A stretch of 64,000 bases of DNA from the NCBI RefSeq assembly GCF_029227915.1, contig NC_079877.1, positions 26,437,851 through 26,501,850 of the forward strand. Direction: 5' to 3'. This document shows, piece by piece, positions 43,226-55,400 of this stretch. The position numbers and the translations under genes were made by a program. This DNA comes from Hydractinia symbiolongicarpus (lineage: Eukaryota > Cnidaria > Hydrozoa > Anthoathecata > Hydractiniidae). The number at the start of each line of letters is the position of its first letter. Position 1 is the first letter of the stretch. Under the pieces are notes generated by a model. That model ran no database searches and was not told the origin of the DNA. It was given only the letters and a program-made list of their open reading frames with translations.

Positions 43226-44248
43226 ATGGGCAACCAATCAACAGTAAAGTCTTCTCCGAAGGAAAAGACGCCCAACCAAATAACTAGAATACTACTAAAT
43301 GAGTTTATTAGGTGAAATTAGAGTAGCACCCTGAATACAAGGATTAAATGTTTGAAGAAAATCAAGTAAGTTTGGGATACCTGGAATCTTTATAACTCGT
43401 CACAAGAGTTGAAATCAAATCCAATGGCTTTTAGTTATTTCATCTTTTGAGCTTCGTGCCCTATTATCAGTGCCTAATTCTTAGAATTTTAGATGGGCAG
43501 CACTTATTGTAAAATAAAGATAAGAACACCGTTTAGTTATACGGATATAGTCACAAAATTTCTATTTCTCTCAAACATTTAAGCTAAGAAACTTTTGTTT
43601 TCTTCATCAGTTCTCGGTGCAACATTCAGCACATATTTTGACGTCGTGAACCAGAATTTTTTTGGTGATTTCGCTATGAGTACAAAGTAATAATTTTTGC
43701 ATATCGTCAAAATAATCTTTTAAAAAATTGAAGGAAAAAAAGTATAAGAATAATTTGAATTGCAAATACACGTCTGGGGAAGAAATGTATGGTTCCTTAA
43801 TTACTTTTTCTCACAAGCTGTAGCAATAACATTTTTTGCGAACTTTCCTTCCGGGTCCCTAATCCAAATTCGTACAATCATATGCTCTTACAAAAAAGTT
43901 TTTATGAGCAGAAAGCCTATAACCTCAAGGCTCAAATAGCTCCAAATATTAGGGTACGTGCGCACCAAATTTCTTACCCTCCGCATATACTTCAGACTCA
44001 GACTCCCTTGATTTACAAGCATGTTTTTTGATTGGGTGTTCCTACTCTCCAGTGGAGGATTCGAAGTATCATATGTAGAGAAAGGATGTTGTGTGGGTAA
44101 AGTAATGACCTACGAAACAAGGGCTTCATCAGACGCACAGGCCTTGTTTCTTATACCGCTTTCTGCTCGGGTAGTGAAATTGATCCATAATGGAATCAAA
44201 ACCACCCGACCAGTTTATCCGTCTGCTCCAGTAACTCATGTAAAATAA
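43226..44248 (+). CDS. Proposed small two-exon gene, N-myristoylation-type start
   Basis: Exon 1 is 43226-43311 (ATG in ACCATGGGC context, donor AG/GTGAAA). Exon 2 is 44053-44248 (acceptor CTACTCTCCAG). Their phases fit exactly (2 nt + 1 nt make AGT), giving 93 aa. The protein starts MGNQSTVKSS, a good N-myristoyltransferase consensus (Gly2, Ser at 5), and has a basic Lys-rich stretch to ~20. It then has a compact part with GGFEVSYVEKGCCVGKV. It ends PSAPVTHVK. AATAAA overlaps the stop, with another near 44325. I do not recognise the family. A membrane-tethered signalling or adaptor role is only an inference from the N-terminus. More exons could lie in the 741-bp intron. Confidence 0.4.
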
Positions 44249-45378
44249 ATTTCGCTCGCAAATTGCAGTTAAGCCTTTTTTCCGGCATACTAGTTTAAAA
44301 GAACATCTAGGCTGAGATTTTGCCTAAAATAAAGAACATTTAAAAACGTGCTTAGCCCCTGTATTTATTCATAAACTAGATTCACTATAAAATAATCCAA
44401 ATAGTGGACATGCTTGTATGTTTCTTTACAACACAATAATTTCAACTTACTAAATTTTGTCAGTTTGTAAACTTTACAACATATTTCCAGGGTGAAAAAG
44501 TAAAAATACATGCACATTTAGCCGTTCTTAAAACAATCTTGTAGAAAGCGTATAAAACTAAATTTTGATTTCGATGCGCACAGCAGCCTAATTGAGCAAA
44601 CAAACATGTGAATTGGGTGTTCTCATATAGATAGGGAAAAGCAACAAACGACAGTTTAGCCCTTTGTTTTGTTCCCACGTGTAAAATAAAAGCTCATGCT
44701 CGTCCAATCCAATCAATTGATTTCGGTACTTTACACGTGTCAAAAAATGATAACTTAAATTTTCTTTCTTTTAAAAAACGTAACCCACACGAGCTAGACT
44801 AAAAACAGGCTCGTAGCATCTTTCGATATAAGGATGAAACCAGAGCAGGAGTAAAAGTGTCATAGTCTATCACAAAACGATACAGTCCGTGGGACTAAGG
44901 TTGGCAACAACCCTACAAATTACAGTTGGTTTATAATTTGGTAATCATATCCTAGAATAAAGGTGGAATTTTCATTGAAAGTTTTAAAAAAGTCGGCGAA
45001 TTTTGTTTTAGAATAATGTAGAAATTTTTATTTTCAAAAACTCTCGTAATCAGTGTTCGAAAAAAAATAAGATGTACGTGCTTGGGCAGTTCCGGTTGAA
45101 ATTAGAGAGAATTAGAGAGTAAACGAATTATCTTACGGTATTTGGTTTGTAAAATACGGAAGCATGTTTTTATTTTCAGCAACAAAACATACGAGAGATC
45201 ATATATTTCCGCAGAGATAAAAATATATTTACACTGGTTTTAAACTACTAAATAGTTCTCATCTCTTGTCAAAAGTCAGTTGAAGTGTCCTATCCGGTAC
45301 ATGCAGCAATTTTCAAAAATATTACAACAAATATTTTTGTTATCACAATGTGCAAATTGGTTGTTAGTTTTCACAGTA
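44249..45378. other. Intergenic region between convergent genes
   Basis: No coding sequence seen. It holds TTTATT at 45169-45174, a minus-strand AATAAA about 205 nt past the SF3B6 stop. Confidence 0.5.
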
Positions 45379-48300
45379 CTACCTATCAGGCGTGGCACTA
45401 ACACCATATTTCGCTTTCATCTTATCGATCTGGTCCTTCTTTTTATCTTTATCCATCTTTTGAAACATCTAAAGAATGATTATAAACATGTAAAGAATAT
45501 GCACAAAATCAAATATCCACAATGAAGTCGCGATAGTTTTTAAAAGAATTTTTATATCAAGAAGCAAGCATTACAAACTAAGTCTTGTTTACTTGCGTAA
45601 AAAATGGAATTTATTTATTCAGTTATTTCGGATCCACTTAAAAATCTATTTCCGTGACATTTTAACTACAATTCCTGAAATCTATATATATTATTGTTGT
45701 TACGGTACACGTAAAAGCAAACGTGCTCAGCGAGGCGGAGTAACAAGATCTAAAAATGGCCGAATAGTTTTCCTTCACATTCCAACTATTTTGAGTCAGT
45801 ACAGACATACTATTGGAACCTTGGATTACCCAGAAATAAACATTCAATACCAATATATTCTGAAAAATAGTTTTAGTGGAGTGTCATTTAAACCTAAAAC
45901 CCCTGACGTTTTTTTGACATATTCAGGTCAGAATTTGACATTATTCTGAAAATTTCTGACTTTCTGACCAGCATCTTTGACAGAGAGTAAACACCTAAAA
46001 ATGTGTCTGCGTAGATTTCGTCAAAAAAAGCATAAAGAATCTACCTTGGTGGGTTGGTAGTAGAGGACAATCAAGTAACGATTACAGACGTTAAAGCCTG
46101 ACAAATGATCACACGCATTCTTTGCATCGAATATATCTTCGTAAACAACATAAGCTGTTCCTCGTGTTTCTTGAGTAACTCCTCTAAAAGTGAACAGATT
46201 GTAAATGCAATGAATATGCAGAACGTTTTGATGTCAACTTAAATGGAATTCAAAAAAGTTTGTGTACAGAAAAAACAATTTTGAGCAGAATATGACCAAA
46301 AGTAGTTTTGTTTATGATATCCTGATAAGAATGTGGTTTGAAATATCTCTACGGAATACCTAAAGGGTACTAATTTTCGGGTGTTTAGGCTAAATTTGAA
46401 TGTTCTATTGTAAAAATGCTTTCTTACGTAATTCGCGAAAAACAATAACTTCGAAATGTAACATTTTTAAGAACTAAAAAATTATTTACTCACAAAAATT
46501 AGTACCAGTAAAGTATGCATAAATAATATAAATCCCTCCAAAATACTCAAATGCAGATTAGCACCATCGCGTTGAACCTAGCCAAGCAGTGTTATCTGCT
46601 TTTAGATATTTTACTAAAAATTTCGTAGCTGTATGTCCAAAGTATCTATGTATCCAACAGTAATAAAAAACTCACAATCGCACTTGTCGGATAGCACCAT
46701 ACTTCCCAAATATATCATACAAATCTTCGGCTGTGATTTTGTAAGGCAAATTCCTAACATAAAAGACGAAAGTAGCAATACAAGAAGGTTAGTGCACAAA
46801 GAATTGGATTAATAAAAACAATGCTATTTCAGTACATACCTGACATACAAAATGCGGTTAACTTCTGGTGGAAGTCGCACCTAAAAGCAGAATAGAGCTT
46901 TTTAATAGTGATTTACACATGAAATTCGTCTTGTTGCATTATGGATATTGTTAGGAGAAAATATCAAGGATCTTGAACACAAAATGTAAACAACAATCCT
47001 CAGGAAAACCCCTAAATTAAGAAGCATCTGTTTTTTACGTGTTCTGCTCTTTCTTACAAGAATGAAATCCAAAAATGATAAAAATTCTTCTCATTGTTTA
47101 CATTTTTTTCAAAAAAAACAAAAAGAAACCTTGAATCAAAGAAAAAAATGTCTTCAAAGTGAAATCTTTGGAGGTGCACTATTTTTGAAGTTGTCCACAA
47201 TCTCCTGTTGGTGGCCATCGTTCATAAATTTTTAATATCAACAGTTTTAGAGACATTTTGAGTTTCTGATTTCCGGGTAAGGCTGTTTAAGCTGATCTAA
47301 AGACCGGGGGTCTTTAGATCAGCTCAAAGTCTCAAAAAAATTTCAAGGGCTATCGACGCCCAAAATAAATTTTTGGATCAGCCCCTGGGAACCTACCAAA
47401 AAGCAATGTTAAGTATAGTTAGTGTTGATAGTTGATAGTGATGTTGATAGTGAGAAAAAATTCTAGCAAATTAGATTGTGCTCTTGGTAATTCTATTTGT
47501 CTAATTTGTTTGTCTTTCATTGCTACAAATGTGACTAAAAATATCTGGTATTTTTAGAACTAATACATAGATAAGTCTCCTTAATTTTTTAACATTGCCA
47601 ATTTTGAAAATTGCCACAAGCTTAGTTTACTGAGTTTATTGAATCTTTTCACAATTGTCAACAATGGTTTTTTAATAGGTTAGGTAAGTTTATATATATT
47701 AATGAATAAACCAGATATAACTTTTAAAAGAAAGAAATAGAAACTGGCTGCAAACAAAAAAAATAGAAAAAATAGGCAATCACTGTTTTAAGGCTGTTTC
47801 GGCAGGAAGTTCTACGGCGAAATAATGATTTAGTAGTCCTCTATAGGGGAGTGTTTGTTTTAGTTATCTGTGCAGAAAAAATGCTCCCGTTATTAATAAT
47901 TAATTATTTCAACTGGCCACAGCAAAAGAGAATGAAAAATATGAAAGTAGAAAAATGGGTTTAAGTTTGTAAACATAGTGCTTTTATGAAACCTAAATGA
48001 AACTTAAAAAGCAATAAAAACAAAACTATTTTTGATTTATTTTGTTTTTTAAAACGAATGAATAATAGCCTGTTTAAACTCGTGGTAGGAAATACAATCT
48101 ATAGGTTTGGAAAATTCCAGATCACTTAAAAGATCACAGACGACTGTTGTAGCTTGGTACTAATGAAACCAATTGAACATAAAATAATAATGCAAAATGA
48201 TAAATTTGTAAAAATAATAGGTTTTTGAACCTTGTGCAACAGAGTAGTCTATTATAACACTCAAAAACTAATAATTCCCTTACCGCTACACTATACTGCC

Positions 48301-49694
48301 GTGCTTTACTAGTCTCGGTAGTAAAAACGGCGACAAAAAGGAGCCGATTTTAAAGTTCTACCGTCTAAAGCCATAGAACAATAAATTTATCTGCTTTAGG
48401 TAATCTAAGAAGCAATAATTTACTCTGGAAAATAAAGCAATGCCACCCTTTTCACAACAACTCCTCATTTTGATCAACCCTACCCATTTTAACTCCCTTT
48501 TTTCAGCTATATAAAATTTAGAAAGTCGAACCCCTTCCTTTGTAAAGAGGATAAGGGTCCAACTATGCTCACTAGCTCAGGCGCTAATTTCTTGTGCTTT
48601 AGTGTTAGTGATATTATTATATATTTTATAATTTAGTTTTAGAAGATAAAAACCTTAGAAAAAGTAATAATCAAGTCTGTTTTATTATCATCATTACAGG
48701 GTTTATGGGTTCAAACTTCCCCCAATTTTCTCCTGCATAAAATATAACATGGAAAAGTAAAAAAAATAAAATAAAAATAATCCAATATTCTCTAGGGCAT
48801 ATAAATTTAGATAAAAAACAAATATGGTTGATGGGTCACAAAAAAATTTAAATTATCTCACAAAATTCATCACATCAAAAAAATTAGGTACTAATGCAAT
48901 CCATGACAAGTGTTCTCAGATCACAGCTAAAAGCTTAGCCAGGAAACCCAGAGTAATTTTTCTTACCACCGGGAAATCGTTGTAGTTAAGGTGGGAAAAA
49001 TTACACTGGGTCTCAAACGATTTTTCTGCGGCCAAAATCTGGCCGCGCTTTTTGATTGGCTAATTCTATTGTTCTCTGCTCACATAATTATTATCGGGGA
49101 AAGCCCTTTTCATCCTGAATATTCCAGCGAGTGGTTTCACTCACCCTAATAAACATTAGTGTTCTACAAAGTTTTTACCAAAGTAAGATTTGGCCAAGCT
49201 TGGTCAACAATTCACAGATAAATTAAAATGTCCTCTAAAGTGATTAGTCACATTGTTTGACTTAAACTCGGGGTTTCCGCTGAGTAATTCGTTCGCGTCT
49301 AAGCTTTAGTTTGAGAGAAATTTTTGCAATTTAACTTTAGCCTATACTGTCCTAGCTAATTAAGTAATTATCTAAAGAAACAGCTTGCGATATAGTTTTG
49401 ACTATACGCCATCCCTAGAAACAACTTTGCACAAGTTTCTGCGCTGGTGAAAATGGTAATATAGTACACAGCATCATGATGTAAGGCTCAGGATATCATA
49501 TCATAGCCATCCATTGTTGTCAGTAAAAAGAGAAAGTTACAGAGAAAGGTAAAATTACGGTATTAAGACATACACGTGATTAGGACAGTATACGCGCTAA
49601 AAATGTGTATAATCTTGCAAATAAGTATGCAGCTAGCTATAATAGGTTATATATAAATGCATTAACTTACGTTTGTCCTCTTTTGCATCGCCAT
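45379..49694 (-). CDS. SF3B6: Splicing factor 3B subunit 6 (p14, branch-site RRM protein)
   Basis: A component of the U2 snRNP SF3b complex that contacts the branch-point adenosine and SF3B1 in the nucleus (family knowledge). Five minus-strand exons: 49671-49694, 46840-46880, 46676-46753, 46045-46183, 45379-45468. They total 372 nt and 123 aa; human is 125 aa. One RRM fills ~18-95. RNP2 is RILYVRNLP and RNP1 is RGTAYVVY, with the highly conserved block [18 protein letters not shown] and the C-terminal Lys-rich tail [12 protein letters not shown]. The start ATG encodes MAMQKRTN, close to the vertebrate N-terminus. Intron 1 is large (~2.8 kb) and repeat-bearing. Confidence 0.96.
47291..47387. 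repeat. Palindrome plus dispersed 39-bp repeat (copy 2)
   Basis: GCTGATCTAAAGACC and GGTCTTTAGATCAGC form a perfect palindrome around a few G residues (47291-47325). The 39-bp repeat also seen at 22822-22860 follows. Both lie in SF3B6 intron 1. Confidence 0.7.
48946..49046. repeat. Foldback repeat in SF3B6 intron 1
   Basis: CCCAGAGTAATTTTTCTTACC is mirrored by GGTGGGAAAAATTACACTGG about 30 bases later. A smaller hairpin GCGGCCAAAATCTGGCCGC follows directly. Confidence 0.65.
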
Positions 49695-49771
49695 CTTGCC
49701 TGAAGTAAAAAAAACTATAAATCAGCCTTATGTAAAACCAACACGAATGCCCGCAATCTTCAGGCTGCACA

Positions 49772-49925
49772 ACCTCGTCCTCAGTATTTTAAAGATACCT
49801 CGCCGTGTCGTGACGACGATGTTTTAAAGCTCCTACCTTGTCCCCAGGGTTTTTTGCCTTTTTGACATCGAGGCGCTAGCGGATTTGGCATCATCATAGG
49901 CAAAAAACCCTGAGGACAAGGATGT
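49772..49925. repeat. Foldback MITE, family AACCTCGTCCCCAGGG (copy 2)
   Basis: The inner hairpin runs from ACCTTGTCCCCAGGGTTTTT (49835) to AAAAAACCCTGAGGACAAGG (49903-49922). An extra AACCTCGTCCTCAG end lies just outside at ~49772, suggesting nested or adjacent copies. Confidence 0.7.
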
Positions 49926-50273
49926 TGAAGTTTAACTTCGGTACCTTGTACCGTGACGATTTCGATAAACGGCTGTTGAGAAGCAAATAGTCCTTGGTTA
50001 CGATGCTCTTCGATTTTAATGTGCAACTTTTGCTTTAAATGACTATGATGATGCCCATTTTTTATTTAACTTTTTTGAAGGTTTTTAAGGCCATATGTTA
50101 TGTTGCAAAATCTACCGCAGTAAATATCACTGTTGTAATGCTTTTCCTAATTGAAAAGAACTTTAAGAAATTCCAAGTACTTCAAACCAACGCCAAAACA
50201 AACACCGCAGTCGACTAACGGAGAAGAAATTTTCACGAACTTTCGCAAAATACAGCAAAGTCGGCAACCATTT

Positions 50274-50372
50274 TAACCTCGTTCCCAAGGCACTTTGCCT
50301 AGTTGATGGGGTTGATGGTGGCCACTCCTATAATAACGGCTTAGTGGCTACAAGATCCTGGGGACGAGGTTG
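50274..50372. repeat. Foldback MITE, family AACCTCGTCCCCAGGG (copy 3)
   Basis: Ends are AACCTCGTTCCCAAGGCAC and ATCCTGGGGACGAGGTT, inverted relative to each other. The arms are more diverged than in the other copies. Confidence 0.65.
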
Positions 50373-51683
50373 CCGCCAATCGTAGAAACTTATTTTTGTG
50401 AAAAATCAAATCTTACCTGACTTAAGAAAAGAAAATATTATTTGCTTAAGGAGATGGAAAAACACATTATAGGAGACTTGTACGAACGTAACAAGATAAT
50501 TCTCTTCAATTTTCAACTATCTTCAATTATTACGGTCACACTATTTCTTTGCTACTAGTAATTGTTTCATTAGCTATTTTTCTCTCTTCTTAGCTAAGAT
50601 TAATTCACAAGAATTCTCGATTCACAAAAATTTCTTTTCGCCAGATAAAGAAAATAATCTAATAGTGTAGAAGATATAATAGTATATATATAATAGGGTT
50701 ATGGCTTAGAAAATTTTTGAGAGGATTTTTCCTATTTCGCCAAAAGATAATTAATAAGTCCCCTGTATCTCAAACTTCCTTCTACTTTGAACCTGCGCCC
50801 TTCTTAATTTAGCTAGCCAACAAAATATTTAATTTCTTAAAAATTCGCTACAGCTTTTCAGCTATTTCCTAAAATTGGCGAAATCATTGTGTTGATGTAG
50901 TCTATCTGAAGAACCATCTGTAATTCTATTTTAAAATATGAGTCAGTTTCACATGCTTACTAAGGAGAATATATTAATAATCTTGAAACAAAGCGGTAGA
51001 GGCGGTTTAAAACTGTCTTTCTTTTTACCAAAATGTTAACACTTCTCTTCAGATGACATTACAATCATAAACTCAGGCGTATTAAAAACCTCAAAACAAG
51101 CCTAAGGACAAATAATACATTATTAATACAACACCACAGGGTTTCGGAGCTGCTGATTAAGTCAATTCCATGACTTTTATAAATATTTTCAAAACGTGTT
51201 AAAATTATGTTCAAAAATTTGAAAAAAATTATTTATTGATCCATACTTGCAATAGAAATGTATTTTAGCAGCCAGATTTTATTCACAAATTCATTTGCTG
51301 TAAAATCGTTTTAGGTGTCGGAAAGGAAAATATATCTAAAGAGGTAAAAAAAAATGTATATAAGTGGTGTCAGACTATTTGAGAAGTATAAAATTATAAG
51401 TAAAAAGCAACAAGTAAAGCAGAAATTTTCTTGGAATATATTTTCTAGCCTTCCGCAATCCCTAGTGTTTCTTCTTCACTTATGAGAAACCAAACTCATA
51501 GGTATCTGTATTTTTTAGTTGAGATGCTGAAACCGGGATTGACTGTTACACCAAAGTGCGTTTTGACAACAGGACGAGATGTTGTGTTTATTTCTGAGAT
51601 TTGAATTAGTTTCTCTGTTGCGTTGCATTTTCCTTGCGTTGCATTTTTAGTAATATCACTTTGTGCTTTTAGATTATCTCAAC

Positions 51684-54600
51684 ATGAGCGTCAAAATAGA
51701 AATGGAAAGTCCAAACCAGTTAAAGAATGGTAAGCCTGAACTTTAAGAACTTTAAAATTAGAAGGTTGATGAACTTTAATATTACTAACTAAAATTGTGG
51801 GAATAAATTATGACAGTTTGTCACTTCCCCGCCCTTCCCTATCTTACTCAATGTTGTGAAGTCAAAACATCCGGCAGATGCAAGCCTAGGCTATCCACAA
51901 CATTGAGAATTAGGGAGGGGTTTCTTAAAGCAACTTTTTACCATAAAATGTCTCGATATATTATGTTCACGATTGTAACTTTGTGACCCGTTTGTGTGCT
52001 AGTTAAAACGCTGCTCAAAATGATGTGAAGAATGATGCACATTCGACGAACGTTTAAGAAAATACTGAAGTTTAAAGGTAGCCTCTTAAAAAATAATGGC
52101 TTGGTCAAGCTTTGGCGGATTTGCCTAATTTTAGTTTTAAGTGACTCCTAGTTCCACTAGTTTTCAAATTATTGGGCCTTATAGTTATATGAGTATTGCA
52201 ATGACTTCACCTTAGTGAGTCACTATATTAATAGCTGTCGTCCATCTCTTTGTCTGTCTGTTACGGAAACATGAAATGCGATATATAAAGGACCGGCGAC
52301 CCAGTGGTTTTTTAGCTTTAGACTATGTTAGCACAGAACCTCCTTAACATTATTATTTTGCTGAAGTGTTAATTCTGCTTCAGCAAAATATAGTTGAAAA
52401 TCACGTTATCTAGACTGTGTAAATACCTATACATAAAAAACAAAATTAAGGAAGGCATGGGTAGTCCACTTTTTTAAAATAGACTTGTCGTCACAATCAA
52501 TTAAACGTACCCGCGACCGTACCCCCAAACAAAGCCCAAAATGGTTAGCCATTCATTACCTTGTTATTCCAACAGAACTTAATATGTTATATTTATACTC
52601 GTAAAATTCATACAAATTATGTGACACTTTATATTTATCGTGGCTGGCCTTAAAACAACAGGGAGCGTACCTGCTTTGTTTTTAAATTAATTTACGGGGA
52701 AAGTCATGGACAAATGAACATTTTCTATTATCTTTAACCTTATCGTGGCTGGTCTTAAAACAACAGGGAGCGTAACTGCTTTGTTTTTAAATTAATTTAC
52801 GAGGAAAGTCATGGACAAATAAACGTTTTCAATTATCTTTAATTTTTTGAGATAATAAACACAATAAACTTAAAGATAAATTTTTTAAGAGGATTCTTTT
52901 ACGAGTTAAATCAACTAGTCTGATATACTAATATAGTCTGATATACTAACACCACTGTCATATATCTGCAACCGGAAAAACAAATGCGTTTTTCATAAAA
53001 GAGCATAAAAAAGTGACGGGAAATTAACATTGTTATTATTATTTCAAGTTTTCGCGCCTGTTTAACGAAGTTAACAAAAAAAAAAGTGTTAAGAAGAACA
53101 AAAATTTTAGGCAATTTCTATAGGTGAAATTTGGGTTCCCGTGTTTAAATTGAAATTTACAATTTAATTTATAATGAACAGTTTTTATTATACAAACGTC
53201 ACTTTTACTATTCCTTTGATTTGCTCTATTATATTCCCTCCTCCCATTTGAATTTTACAAATCATGTCATTTCTTGAATAGTAACATATTTTAGATAAAT
53301 AACGCCTTATTATTATTTAGATGATTCCGGTAAAGAATATTTCCTCGAGACATCCAAAGAGGATTCAATATTTTTTAAGAAAGCAACTGAATACGAGGAT
53401 TCTTTCACTGTTCATGGCTTAAGCAAAATCTTCAAAGGAAACACAGTAGAGCGAATAGTTTGGTTGATAGCACTTATTGGTGGATTAGCATGCGTAGGTT
53501 TTGTTGTTAATCAGTTAGTTGGAAAATACAGGAGCAAACAAACATTCATTGCAATAAGAAAAGAAATTGCACATAAAAATTATTTTCCATCTCTAACAAT
53601 CTGCCTGGAAAGATATGAACAAGACACATACTGTAGTGCACCTGTAGGTACAGACCTTGTGCGTTTTTTAAACTGCAATTGGAAAGGAAAGTACCCCGAC
53701 ACTCATATTTATTTGTCCGGTGCTTTTCGGTATACGACTTGGCAAAACAGTGATTTTTCGGTCACGTGTACGAGCAATGAAAAGTGTGGTCAGAATGAAT
53801 TTAACCCATCTGTCATAAAAACAGCAAATTATTCCCGTGCTACCTGTGTGACCTGGAATTATGATGGAAAGCATTACAACACAGGGAATAAGGTACAACT
53901 CAAAGTAAAACCTTTAAGAAGAAGAAATTTACCTTTCAATATTGAAGTTATCATTCACCAACATGATGATTTTCCCTTTATCATGAACACTGGCATTATA
54001 AAACTTTCATCAACACAGGATTACCAAATCAGAATCCAAAAGAACCAAATAAAAAGACTCCCAGCACCGTTTCCTTCCAACTGTTCGAAAGGCCTGCAGG
54101 AGAGGATATTTCCAGGAAAGTATAGTATCTCCTCCTGTCTAAACACAATTAAATGCATGAAAGCACTCAAATTATGCAATGGAACCTACGATTATTGCCG
54201 TGATTTTATAGATGAAGAAACGTACCAAAAATATAGGAGGAATAGCTCGCATGGTAATGTATTTTTGTGCCTTTTGAACAATTCGGAAAAGGTTATAGCA
54301 AATGTTTCTGATTGTCAGCTGCCATGCGAAGAAATAAATTACGACATTTCCACAACAAGTTACAATGCCAACATGAAAAAATCATCTGTTACTTTCTCGT
54401 TGGAAAATCAGCATCCCAATATCTTGACACATGTCCTTGAAAATGAAATGTATTCATGGGAGAGCTTGTTGGCAGAATCAGGAGGATTTATTGGATTAAT
54501 GGCGGGAATGTCCGTGTTATCCTTAGTGGAAATAATGATTTATGGGTTTTTGCTTATGATGCATAAATGTGCGAAGTTAGTACGATCTAAGCGTCATTAA
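51684..54600 (+). CDS. DEG/ENaC-superfamily sodium channel subunit (HyNaC/ASIC-like)
   Basis: Amiloride-sensitive trimeric cation channel subunit of the plasma membrane; the Hydra relatives are gated by RFamide neuropeptides (family knowledge, ligand here unknown). Exons 51684-51729 and 53321-54600 join with matching phase, giving 441 aa. Features: cytosolic N-terminus with the gating HG pair (TVHG, His47-Gly48), TM1 at ~61-83, post-TM1 FPSLTIC (~104-110). The large extracellular domain has many Cys residues and N-glycosylation sequons. Pre-TM2 is LLAESGG and TM2 is at ~400-427. The selectivity-filter segment reads GLMAGMSVLSLVE, with GMS in place of the usual G/S-x-S. The cytosolic tail is short and basic. 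The length is near the lower end for the family. The 1.6-kb intron 1 holds a tandem duplication and a foldback. Confidence 0.92.
51828..51920. repeat. Foldback in channel intron 1
   Basis: CCCTTCCCTATCTTACTCAA plus TGTTG is mirrored by CAACA plus TTGAGAATTAGGGAGGGG about 40 bases downstream. Non-coding. Confidence 0.65.
52636..52845. repeat. 105-bp tandem duplication in channel intron 1
   Basis: Two adjacent units (52636-52740 and 52741-52845) start TATCGTGGCTGG and share AACAACAGGGAGCGTA and GTCATGGACAAAT. Only a handful of differences, so a fairly recent duplication. Confidence 0.9.
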
Positions 54601-54926
54601 AAAAGATACAAAAAGAAGAGATCAACTTTTACTAAACTTAAGGTGGCAGTAAACCTTTTAAAATTAAAAAAAAACTCTATCTAGTTTCTCAACGACGCAT
54701 AAAATAGCTGAGATATCACATTTTTATGTTTCATTTACTAAAGGAGCTAACACATACCGAGAGAAAATTGTTTAGGGATCCATATAGAGGAAGGGATTCT
54801 AGAATATAAACACTGACCAAAAATTTGTTGCTTTCTTGATTCTGTAAAAGCCAAAAGCTCTGTATAAAGCACTTTATTGCTATAAAAATGTTTATGATTT
54901 CGTATGTAAATTAGCCTGTTTCCAGA

Positions 54927-54961
54927 AAGGACCCACTATTTCGAAAGTGTGGGTCCTTTCA
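54927..54961. other. Stable stem-loop downstream of the channel gene
   Basis: AAAGGACCCAC and GTGGGTCCTTT are perfect complements around a short loop that contains TTTCGAAA. About 330 bases past the channel stop, so it could be in its 3' UTR. It could also be a small foldback repeat. Confidence 0.6.
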
Positions 54962-55181
54962 AGAGATGTATTTAACGAAATTTCAGCAGTCATATAGAAA
55001 GCATGAAAATGTTCTTATTTCACAGATGAACCTTGCAAGTTGTATTATTTTAGTTTTTAGGACGTCTGGTAGTAAGTGCAGTGTACTTACACAAACGTTA
55101 ACGTACCCTTTAAACAAGTAACGTATCTACAATCTTAGACCAAAGTATTGAGAAAAATACAGTTAGACGTCATTTTCAAAT

Positions 55182-55400
55182 ATGGACAAAAGCGTCAAAC
55201 AGTATGCAGCTGGCACGCTGCAAAGTCTCCACCTTTTCGCGCCAGTACAGTCCAGCAATACAGCAATACAGTCCTTGCCGAGATCCGCCAAGGCTCCGAA
55301 ATTACTAGAGAAAGTAAATGCTGACTTAAGCAACAATTATCACATTTCAAGATCACACGATCCTGCTTTCTTACGATTTTTATTCCGCATTAAGCATTGA
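55182..55400 (+). CDS. Possible 72-aa small protein, no family recognised
   Basis: A single open frame MDKSVKQYAAG... ends FLFRIKH. Its base composition is clearly less AT-rich than its surroundings and the amino-acid mix is protein-like. There is no visible signal peptide, membrane segment or known motif, and no polyA signal nearby. It could be an exon of a longer gene or chance. Confidence 0.2.
   Translation: MDKSVKQYAAGTLQSLHLFAPVQSSNTAIQSLPRSAKAPKLLEKVNADLSNNYHISRSHDPAFLRFLFRIKH

Larger units (their letters stand above)
49695..51683. other. Region between the divergent SF3B6 and channel genes
   Basis: Contains two or three copies of the AACCTCGTCCCCAGGG foldback family (49772-49922 and 50274-50372). 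The remainder is AT-rich with no recognisable gene. Confidence 0.5.

Noticed and set aside
45593-45949. 118-codon plus-strand frame
   Set aside because: Falls in SF3B6 intron 4, is AT-rich with no motif, and overlaps no splice evidence.
49781-50026. 81-codon minus-strand frame
   Set aside because: Lies across a foldback MITE and reads the repeat's arms.
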